A stretch of 46,291 bases of DNA from Bradyrhizobium sp. YR681 (GTDB lineage Bacteria > Pseudomonadota > Alphaproteobacteria > Rhizobiales > Xanthobacteraceae), in contig NZ_AKIY01000304.1 in NCBI RefSeq assembly GCF_000282615.1, positions 1 through 46,291 on the forward strand. The letters run 5' to 3'. Both the position numbers and the translations under genes were made by a program. Position 1 is the first letter of the stretch; the number at the start of each line of letters is the position of its first letter. This document shows, piece by piece, positions 40,355 through 46,291 of this stretch. Below the pieces are notes generated by a model that worked only from the letters and a program-made list of their open reading frames with translations, was not told where the DNA came from and made no database searches.

Positions 40355-41095
40355 ATGGCCATTCCCAATCCCAACATCCTGGTCGTCGAGGACGACCGCG
40401 AAACGCGGACGTTGATTGCGAAGTACCTGCGCAACAACGCCTGCAACGTCACCGCCGTGAGCGATGGCCGCGAGATGTCGCGCGCCATGGCCGATCATCG
40501 CGTGGACCTCATCATTCTCGACGTCATGCTGCCCGGCGAAGACGGCCTGAGCCTTTGCCGCAAGGTGCGCTCGGAGGCACAGACGCCGATCATCATGCTG
40601 ACCGCCCGCGGCGAGGACGTCGACCGCATCGTCGGTCTCGAAATGGGCGCGGACGACTATCTGCCGAAGCCGTTCAACCCGCGCGAGCTGCTCGCCCGCA
40701 TCAACGCAGTGCTGCGGCGCCAGGCTGCGGCGCAGGCGGCAAGCTCGATCGAGGGCGCGAGCACGCTGGCCTTCGAGGGCTGGCGCATCGATCTGCGCCT
40801 GCGCGAGCTGCGCAATCCGGACGGCGCGCGCGTCGCGGTGACCAGCGCCGAGTTCGATTTGCTGCGCACGTTCTGCGAACGGCCCGGCCGCGTGCTGTCG
40901 CGCGACAGCCTGCTCGACCTCACGCAAGGGCGCAACACCGGCTCGTTCGAGCGCTCCATCGACGTGCTGGTCAGCCGCATCCGCCGCAAGATCGAGCCCA
41001 ATCCGGCCGATCCCACCATCATCAAGACGGTGCGTTCCGGCGGCTACTTATTTACGCCCAGGACGGAAGCGGTCGCGGCGTCCCTAAGCAGCTGA
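40355..41095 (+). CDS. OmpR-family response regulator
   Basis: This 246-residue protein has a receiver domain (7-120) with acidic pair Glu12/Asp13, phosphoacceptor Asp56 in LIILDVMLPGEDG, Thr in MLTARGED and Lys near 105 in DDYLPKPF. The C-terminal winged helix (about 140-238) has VAVTSAEFDLLRTFCERPGR, RSIDVLVSRIRRKIEPNP and IIKTVRSGGYLF. It pairs with the kinase gene that begins 13 bp later. The pair resembles OmpR/EnvZ-like or PetR/PetP-like systems of alphaproteobacteria. The target genes are unknown; the divergent gene at 40175 is one candidate. Confidence 0.94.
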   Translation: MAIPNPNILVVEDDRETRTLIAKYLRNNACNVTAVSDGREMSRAMADHRVDLIILDVMLPGEDGLSLCRKVRSEAQTPIIMLTARGEDVDRIVGLEMGADDYLPKPFNPRELLARINAVLRRQAAAQAASSIEGASTLAFEGWRIDLRLRELRNPDGARVAVTSAEFDLLRTFCERPGRVLSRDSLLDLTQGRNTGSFERSIDVLVSRIRRKIEPNPADPTIIKTVRSGGYLFTPRTEAVAASLSS

Positions 41096-41108
41096 GGGAA
41101 CGCCGACG

Positions 41109-42449
41109 ATGAAGCCGTTCGGGTTCTTCCACCTCAAGGGGATCGGCGGGCAGATCGCCGCGCTGGTGCTGGCTTCCACCGTCGCGCTGCATCTCGTCGT
41201 CACCACCGCCTTCCTGATCAGCCGGCCGGATCGTCCGGACGCGCCGCCGGACGGCGCCCACCAACTGACCGATGCCGCACTGCTGCTCGGCGCGGCCGAG
41301 GCCGGCGAGCGAGCGCGCCTCATCGCAGATCTCGCTCGTGCCTTTCCCAAGCTCGACATCGCGCTGCTGGCGCCCGGTGCGGCCGATGCCGCCGAGGACA
41401 TCGACAGCCAGCATCTGCACGGCATACGCCGTCATCTCGGGCGCGGCTACAAGGTGGTGCAGCTCGCCCCGGACGGCGCCGCGCACCGCATCGGCGTCGA
41501 ATTGCCCGACGGCAGCGTGGTTGCCGGGCGCGTCGAGGGCGGACCGCGGCCGTGGTTCTGGGGCGCACCGTGGCTGGTGACGCTGATGACCGCCTTCATC
41601 TGCATCACCGTGCTCGGCCTGTGGGCGGCGCGCGCGCTGGCCGCGCCACTATCTTCCTTTGCCAAGGCCGCCGAGAATTTCAGCCTGGACGGCGAGGCCG
41701 CCGATCCTCTGCCCGAGCGCGGCCCGGAGGAGATCCGCTCGGTGGCGCGCGCGCTCAACCGCATGCATGAGCGGATCGCGCGGCTGATGTCGGACCGCAC
41801 CAGGATGCTGGCTGCGATCAGCCACGATCTGCGCACGCCGATCACGCGGCTGCGCCTGCGCGCCGAGTTCATCGAGGACGAGGGCAACCGCAGGCGCATG
41901 CTGATCGACCTCGACCAGATGCGCTCGATGCTGGAAAGCGTGCTGTCGCTGCTGCGCAACGACCGCAAGATCGAGGCGGTGACGCTGGTCGACATCGCCA
42001 GCACGCTCCAGCTCGTCGCCGACCAGTTCGGCGACATGGGCCATGTCGTGCATTACGAAGGCCCCGCGTCGGCAACCGCCGCCGCGCGGCCCGACGATCT
42101 GCATCGCGGCGTCACCAACCTCGTCGAGAACGCGGTGCGCTTCGGCGCCGAAGTGACGATCCGCCTCGACGTCTCGGGCACCAGGCTCGTCATCGACGTC
42201 GAGGATGACGGTCCCGGCATTTCGGATGCGCGCAAGCAGGAGATGCTGGAGCCGTTCGTGCGCGGCGACGACGCCCGCACCATGGACGAATCCACCGGCT
42301 TCGGGCTCGGCCTGTCGATCGCGCGCGCGATCGCGCTCGCCCATGGCGGCGAGCTGTCGCTGCACGACCGCGAGCCGCACGGCCTGATCGTGCGGATGCA
42401 ATTGCCGGTCTGGCAGCAGCCGCGGCTTGCGGCGCAGGCCGCCGCCTAA
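41109..42449 (+). CDS. membrane sensor histidine kinase
   Basis: This 446-residue protein has one membrane helix at about 14-38. A periplasmic sensing domain of some 110 residues follows (no known family), then a second helix at about 152-175. A HAMP linker comes next (LAAPLSSFAKAAENFSLDGE), then HisKA with phosphorylated His near 239 in AAISHDLRTPITRL. The ATPase domain has NLVENAVRFGAEV (N box), DDGPGISDARKQ (G1) and GFGLGLSIARAIA (G2). It phosphorylates the response regulator encoded just upstream. Its last codon overlaps by four bases the end of the convergent zinc-ribbon gene. Confidence 0.94.
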   Translation: MKPFGFFHLKGIGGQIAALVLASTVALHLVVTTAFLISRPDRPDAPPDGAHQLTDAALLLGAAEAGERARLIADLARAFPKLDIALLAPGAADAAEDIDSQHLHGIRRHLGRGYKVVQLAPDGAAHRIGVELPDGSVVAGRVEGGPRPWFWGAPWLVTLMTAFICITVLGLWAARALAAPLSSFAKAAENFSLDGEAADPLPERGPEEIRSVARALNRMHERIARLMSDRTRMLAAISHDLRTPITRLRLRAEFIEDEGNRRRMLIDLDQMRSMLESVLSLLRNDRKIEAVTLVDIASTLQLVADQFGDMGHVVHYEGPASATAAARPDDLHRGVTNLVENAVRFGAEVTIRLDVSGTRLVIDVEDDGPGISDARKQEMLEPFVRGDDARTMDESTGFGLGLSIARAIALAHGGELSLHDREPHGLIVRMQLPVWQQPRLAAQAAA

Positions 42450-42661
42450 GCCGCGAGCGGCGGGTGCTCGACGGCCAGCTGGTCGAAAATCGCCACCGCC
42501 TCGAAGCGATAATGGCAGGCGCGGCAATTCCAGAGATAGGAGATGCGGCCCTCGCCCGGCTCGATCCAGTCGGGCTGCGCGATCGGCGCGCCGCACTGGG
42601 CACAGGGATTCTGCCTGGGGACATCGCCGGTGTGGGCGTTGACCATGGTTGTTTTTGTCAT
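42446..42661 (-). CDS. small zinc-ribbon protein
   Basis: The 71-residue product starts at ATG 42661 after GGGAGAGG. It has two CxxC pairs 26 residues apart (PCAQCGAP and WNCRACHYRFE), a four-cysteine zinc ribbon, and an acidic hydrophobic tail (AIFDQLAVEHPPLAA). It is soluble, without other domains. Proteins like this bind nucleic acid or other proteins; no specific role is seen. It is convergent with the sensor kinase gene. The 250 bp to its right (42662-42911) hold no recognised feature. Confidence 0.78.
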   Translation of the reverse strand: MTKTTMVNAHTGDVPRQNPCAQCGAPIAQPDWIEPGEGRISYLWNCRACHYRFEAVAIFDQLAVEHPPLAA

Positions 42662-42911
42662 GGCACCTCTCCCGATTCGCTGGCCGTACATACTCGCTTT
42701 CGCGCGCCAGCGCGAATAGACAGGCGTGCTGTCGCGAGTTTGTCCGCCTGAGGGAACTCTCGCGCCGGCATTGAGTCGTAAGCACGGCCCTGCGCCGCCA
42801 AATCGTTAACGGCGGCGTTTGGCCACATCATCGCCGCCTTCAGGAGGCCTAACCGGCAGCCGGGCGCAGATCGCTTAGAGACATCGCCACTCGGGATCGC
42901 TGGGATATCTG

Positions 42912-43454
42912 ATGAAAATTTTACGCGTTGCCGCGTTGCTCGCGGCCGGACTGATGTCGTCGCAGGCGGCATTCGCGGGCGAAGCCGAATATGCCGAGAT
43001 GGTCGCGACCCATGCGCGCGCCAACGGCGTGCCGGAAGCGCTGGTTCATCGCGTCATCATGCGCGAAAGCCGCTATCAGCCCGGCCTCGTCGGCCATGGC
43101 GGCACCATCGGGCTGATGCAGATCAAGCTCGCGACCGCCCGCGGGCTCGGCTACACCGGCGATGCCGCCGGCCTGCGCGATCCCAACACCAATCTCACTT
43201 ATGCGGTGAAGTACCTCGCCGGCGCCTATCGCGCCGCCAATGGCGACCACAGCCGAGCCGTGCGTTATTTCGCGGGCGGCTATTACTACGTTGCAAAGCG
43301 CCAGCGTCAGGAGATGGTGCATGTCGCCAATACGGGCGAGAGCTGGCTGGAGCCGAACGGCAATCCGCAGCCGATGTTCGGCGCAGCACCGCACAGGAAG
43401 CTCGCCCAGCACGTCCGCAACGCGCGGGCGCAGGTTCCCGGGAACATGCGTTGA
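42912..43454 (+). CDS. secreted lytic transglycosylase (SLT domain)
   Basis: This 180-residue periplasmic enzyme cleaves peptidoglycan glycan strands to anhydro-muropeptides. It has a signal peptide (about 1-22, ending AFAG), then the SLT domain: VPEALVHRVIMRESRYQPGL with catalytic Glu52, GTIGLMQIKLATARGLGY (family GLMQ motif) and NTNLTYAVKYLAGAY. The basic tail (PHRKLAQHVRNARAQVPGNM) is unassigned. Thirty bp after its stop the TPP riboswitch of the thi operon begins, so it is not part of that operon. Confidence 0.9.
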   Translation: MKILRVAALLAAGLMSSQAAFAGEAEYAEMVATHARANGVPEALVHRVIMRESRYQPGLVGHGGTIGLMQIKLATARGLGYTGDAAGLRDPNTNLTYAVKYLAGAYRAANGDHSRAVRYFAGGYYYVAKRQRQEMVHVANTGESWLEPNGNPQPMFGAAPHRKLAQHVRNARAQVPGNMR

Positions 43455-43484
43455 CTCCACGCCCCACTGGCCTACATTAGAGCC

Positions 43485-43592
43485 GTTCCGAGGGGTGCTC
43501 CGAGGAGGAGCTGAGATACCGCTAAATGGGCAAACCCGCCCAGGACCGCGGTGACCCTTTGAACCTGATCCGGGTCATGCCGGCGAAGGGAC
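43485..43592 (+). promoter_or_regulatory. TPP riboswitch (THI element)
   Basis: All landmarks of the thiamine-pyrophosphate aptamer are present: GAGGGGTGC, GCTGAGAT, CCCTTTGAACCTGATCCGGG, TCATGCCGGCGAAGGGA. GTTCC (43485-43489) and GGGAC (43588-43592) can form the closing helix. An extended P3 arm is present (ACCGC and GCGGT enclosing a GGGC/GCCC hairpin). The Shine-Dalgarno of thiO (AAGGGA, 43586-43591) overlaps the 3' strand of the closing helix, so ligand binding should hide it and block translation. Confidence 0.95.
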
Positions 43593-43596
43593 AGGG

Positions 43597-44622
43597 ATGT
43601 TGCAGACGACCAAGCGACCGGATTCCCCGGTATCCATCATCGGCGCAGGCATTGCGGGTGCCTGGCAGGCGCTGTTGTTCGCGCAGGCCGGCCACGCCGT
43701 GACCCTGCACGAGCGCGGTGACGCCGCCATGACCGACGCCACCAGCCACTGGGCCGGCGGCATGCTCGCGCCCTATTGCGAGGCCGAGGTCGCCGAACCC
43801 ATCATCTCCCGGCTCGGCCAGCGCTCGCTCGACATCTGGCGGCGCGAACTGCCCGACACCCCCTTCAACGGCTCTCTCGTCGTGGCCCATCCGCGCGAGC
43901 GCAACGATTTTGAGCGCTTTGCCCGGATGACCGAAGGCCACCGCCGGCTCGATGCTGCAGCGCTGGCCGAGCTCGAGCCATCGCTGGAAGGCCGTTTCCG
44001 CGATGCGCTGTTCTTCCCGACCGAGGGCCATGTCGAGCCGCGCCGCGTGCTGCCGAAACTGCACGAGCGCATCAAAGCTGCCGGCGGCACCATCAAGTTC
44101 GACAGCGACGTTTCCGCCAAAGACCTCGCAAACCTTGATCCTAAGGGCATCGTGATCGACTGCCGCGGCCTCGGTGCGCGCGACGCGCAGCCGAGCTTGC
44201 GCGGCGTCAAGGGCGAGATGATCCTGATCGAGACCGGCGAGGTGCAGCTGTCGCGCCCGGTGCGGCTGATCCATCCGCGCTGGCCGCTCTACGTGATCCC
44301 GCGCGAGGACAATCTGTTCATGCTGGGCGCGACCTCGATCGAGGCCGAGGACACCGGCGTCAGCGTCCGCTCCGCGCTGGAGCTTCTGGGCGCGGCCTAC
44401 GCCGTGCATCCCGCCTTCGGCGAGGCGCGCATCCTCGAATTCGGCTCCGGCCTGCGCCCCGCCTTCCCCGACAATTTGCCGCGCATCGGCATCCGCGGCG
44501 ACACCATTGCCGTCAACGGGCTCTACCGCCACGGCTTCCTGATCGCGCCGGCGCTCGCCGAGCTGACGCTTGCATATGTCCAGCGCGGCCAGATCGACAA
44601 TGAGGTGATGCAATGCGCGTGA
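43597..44622 (+). CDS. thiO: glycine oxidase ThiO, thiazole branch of thiamine synthesis
   Basis: This 341-residue FAD enzyme oxidises glycine to the imine needed for the thiazole ring. It has the dinucleotide motif SIIGAGIAGAWQAL (13-26), SHWAGGMLAPYCE, the substrate-domain segments GHVEPRRVLPKLHE and RWPLYVIPREDNLFMLGATS, and the C-terminal FAD motif LRPAFPDNLPRIG with GLYRHGFLIAPAL. ATG 43597 follows the riboswitch by four bases. It overlaps thiS by 10 bp. The order thiO-thiS-thiG-thiE matches rhizobial thi operons, apart from the missing thiC. Confidence 0.94.
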   Translation: MLQTTKRPDSPVSIIGAGIAGAWQALLFAQAGHAVTLHERGDAAMTDATSHWAGGMLAPYCEAEVAEPIISRLGQRSLDIWRRELPDTPFNGSLVVAHPRERNDFERFARMTEGHRRLDAAALAELEPSLEGRFRDALFFPTEGHVEPRRVLPKLHERIKAAGGTIKFDSDVSAKDLANLDPKGIVIDCRGLGARDAQPSLRGVKGEMILIETGEVQLSRPVRLIHPRWPLYVIPREDNLFMLGATSIEAEDTGVSVRSALELLGAAYAVHPAFGEARILEFGSGLRPAFPDNLPRIGIRGDTIAVNGLYRHGFLIAPALAELTLAYVQRGQIDNEVMQCA

Positions 44623-44810
44623 TCGTAAATGGCGAGCAACGCGAGATCAATGCGGCCAGCGTCGACGCGCTGCTGTCCGAGCTCGACTACGAGGGCAGCC
44701 ATTTCGCCATCGCGCTGAACTATGACGTCGTGCCGAAAAGCCGCTGGGCCGAGACGAGCCTGAAAGCCGGCGACGAGATCGAGATCATCACGCCGCGGCA
44801 GGGAGGGTGA
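44613..44810 (+). CDS. thiS: sulfur carrier protein ThiS
   Basis: This 65-residue ubiquitin-like carrier ends in the required Gly-Gly (TPRQGG), whose thiocarboxylate gives sulfur to ThiG. It shows the beta-grasp pattern MRVIVNGEQREI, SVDALLSELDY, FAIALNYDVVPKSRW and LKAGDEIEII. It starts inside the end of thiO, so translation is coupled. The adenylating partner ThiF is not in this window. Confidence 0.95.
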   Translation: MRVIVNGEQREINAASVDALLSELDYEGSHFAIALNYDVVPKSRWAETSLKAGDEIEIITPRQGG

Positions 44811-44814
44811 GGAC

Positions 44815-45597
44815 ATGGTGACCTTCTACGGCAAGACCTTTGCCTCCCGCCTCCTGATCGGCAGCGCGCTCTACCCATCGCCTGCGATCATGCAGGCGGC
44901 GATCCGCGCCTCTGGCTCGAACATCGTCACGGTGTCGCTGCGGCGCGAATCCGCCGGCGGCAAGACCGGTGACGCGTTCTGGAATCTGATCCGCGAGCTC
45001 GACGTCACCGTGCTGCCGAACACCGCCGGCTGCCGCACCGTGCGCGAGGCGGTGACCACGGCGAAGCTCGCGCGCGAGCTGTTCGGCACCTCCTGGATCA
45101 AGCTGGAAGTGATCGCCGACAACGACACGCTGCAGCCCGACGTGGTCGGCCTCGTCGAAGCCGCCGCCATTTTGATCAAGGACGGCTTTGAGGTGTTCCC
45201 TTACTGCACCGAGGATCTTTCGGTCGCCAACCGCCTGGTCGATGCCGGCTGCAAGGTGGTGATGCCATGGGCCGCGCCGATCGGCAGTGCGAAAGGCATC
45301 ACCAACCGCGATGCGCTCAAGCTGATGCGCGAGCGGCTGCCGGACATCACGCTGGTGGTCGACGCCGGCTTGGGCGCACCGAGCCACGCCGCCCATGCGC
45401 TCGAGCTCGGCTACGACGCCGTGCTGCTCAACACCGCCATCGCCAAGGCCGCCGATCCCGTCGCGATGGCGAATGCCTTCCGCCTCGGCTGTGATGCCGG
45501 TCGCACCGCTTACGAAGCCGGGCTGATGAATGCCCGCGACTTCGCCTCCCCTTCCACTCCTGTCGTTGGGACTCCGTTCTGGCATGCCGTATCCTGA
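44815..45597 (+). CDS. thiG: thiazole synthase ThiG
   Basis: This 260-residue TIM-barrel enzyme builds thiazole phosphate from deoxyxylulose phosphate, dehydroglycine and ThiS thiocarboxylate. Schiff-base Lys96 lies in SWIKLEVIADNDTLQPD. Other family motifs are FASRLLIGSALYPSP, NTAGCRTVREAV and VMPWAAPIGSAKGI, with VVDAGLGAPSHAAHALELGY as the phosphate-binding loop. It starts four bases after thiS and ends 14 bases inside thiE, both signs of translational coupling. Confidence 0.95.
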   Translation: MVTFYGKTFASRLLIGSALYPSPAIMQAAIRASGSNIVTVSLRRESAGGKTGDAFWNLIRELDVTVLPNTAGCRTVREAVTTAKLARELFGTSWIKLEVIADNDTLQPDVVGLVEAAAILIKDGFEVFPYCTEDLSVANRLVDAGCKVVMPWAAPIGSAKGITNRDALKLMRERLPDITLVVDAGLGAPSHAAHALELGYDAVLLNTAIAKAADPVAMANAFRLGCDAGRTAYEAGLMNARDFASPSTPVVGTPFWHAVS

Positions 45598-46192
45598 TCG
45601 TTTTTACCCCGTCGTCGACAGCCTCAAATGGGTCGAGCGCCTGACCAAGCTCGGCGTCGGCACCATCCAGCTGCGTGCCAAGGACCTCGACGACTCGCAG
45701 GCCCTGCAGCTCGTCAGCGACGCGCTGGCGATCACCAGCGGCACGCAGGCCAAGCTCGTCGTGAACGACTATTGGCGCGCGGCGATCGTCGCCGGCGCAA
45801 AATATCTGCATCTCGGCCAGGAGGATCTGGCCGATGCCGACCTCGCGGCGATCCGCGAAGCCGGCCTGTCGCTCGGCATCTCCACCCATGACGACGCAGA
45901 GCTGGAAACCGCGCTTGCGGCAGAGCCCGACTATGTCGCGCTCGGCCCGATCTTCTTCACCACGCTCAAATCGATGCGCTTCGAACCGCAGGGCATTCCC
46001 AAGATCACGGAATGGAAGAAGCGCATCGGCACCATCCCGCTGGTCGCCATCGGCGGCATCAAGTTCGAGCACGCCGCGGAGATTTTTGCCGCGGGCGCGG
46101 ACTCCATCGCCGTCGTCAGCGACGTCACCCAGAATGCCGACCCGGATGCAAGGGTGCGGCAATGGCTCGGCCAGTCGAAGGAGGCGGCGTGA
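45584..46192 (+). CDS. thiE: thiamine phosphate synthase ThiE
   Basis: This 202-residue TIM-barrel enzyme joins thiazole phosphate and the pyrimidine diphosphate to thiamine phosphate. Motifs are VGTIQLRAKDLD (pyrophosphate-binding Arg/Lys), LVVNDYWRAAIVAGAKYLHL, GQEDL, GISTHDDAELE, YVALGPIFFTTLKSM and LVAIGGI. ATG 45584 overlaps the end of thiG by 14 bp; the upstream frame has no protein-like sequence beyond the thiG shadow. TenI-like isomerases are similar, but the substrate loop fits ThiE. It is the last gene before a family A repeat. Confidence 0.92.
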   Translation: MPYPDRFYPVVDSLKWVERLTKLGVGTIQLRAKDLDDSQALQLVSDALAITSGTQAKLVVNDYWRAAIVAGAKYLHLGQEDLADADLAAIREAGLSLGISTHDDAELETALAAEPDYVALGPIFFTTLKSMRFEPQGIPKITEWKKRIGTIPLVAIGGIKFEHAAEIFAAGADSIAVVSDVTQNADPDARVRQWLGQSKEAA

Positions 46193-46212
46193 TGCGCACG
46201 CGCTCTCCACAC

Positions 46213-46291
46213 CGTCATTGCGAGGAGCGAAGCGACGAAGCAATCCAGACTGCTTCCGCGGAAGCATTTCTGGATTGCTTCGCTGCGCTCG
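46213..46291. repeat. palindromic repeat family A, copy 3, cut by window end
   Basis: CGTCATTGCGAGGAGCGAAG at the left and TGGATTGCTTCGCTGCGCTC at the right end are complementary; the last bases of the right arm lie beyond the window. It follows the thiE stop by 20 bp and may form the operon's end hairpin. Confidence 0.87.

Overview
The window looks like chromosomal DNA of a Bradyrhizobium-type alphaproteobacterium (order Hyphomicrobiales). The evidence is high GC (two 60-base lines counted by hand: 67% in a core gene at 31201, 47% inside the island at 29881), alphaproteobacterial protein families, and several families of long palindromic intergenic repeats of the kind scattered through Bradyrhizobium genomes. 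No rRNA, tRNA, CRISPR array, insertion sequence or origin was recognised.

Layout. 1-3400: an EmrA/EmrB-type efflux pair with a divergent TetR regulator and a near-perfect operator palindrome between them, then a small conserved protein. 3400-8800: a Crp/Fnr regulator and a four-gene leftward operon (M20 peptidase, ABC permease, ABC binding protein, AtzF-like amidase) with no ATPase gene. 9000-14600: envelope genes (histidine phosphatase family, extensin-like lipoprotein, a 27-residue membrane peptide, two divergent DUF2147 paralogues, a FecR-domain protein). 14760-21000: NUDIX hydrolase and membrane-lipid genes (phosphatidylserine decarboxylase, class III aminotransferase, Mpo1-like protein, PmtA-like methyltransferase, GT4 glycosyltransferase). 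21200-24650: L,D-transpeptidase, cytochrome c, then GIY-YIG and GNAT genes lying between palindromic repeats, and a Fic module. 24660-27700: DUF899 protein, a small membrane protein, a TPR-HTH regulator and a beta-propeller protein that share a 12-bp sequence motif.

27800-30850 is a lower-GC island with three tightly packed genes: a SIR2-like/TPR protein, a GTP cyclohydrolase II homologue and a three-helix membrane protein. This is the strongest candidate for an undescribed system. SIR2-like domains are known NAD+-consuming effectors of phage defence. The cyclohydrolase keeps its zinc ligands but has Ile where riboflavin-pathway enzymes have the Tyr that controls the product. My inference is a nucleotide-centred conflict system, not vitamin synthesis.

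30980-46291 returns to core genes: DUF4403 protein, a polyamine-type ABC operon (ATPase, binding protein, two permeases), a branched-chain-amino-acid-type binding protein, a PRC-barrel protein, a Ser/Gln-rich secreted-looking protein, an OmpR-type two-component pair, a zinc-ribbon protein, a lytic transglycosylase, and a TPP-riboswitch-controlled thiOSGE operon making the thiazole half of thiamine and joining the two halves.
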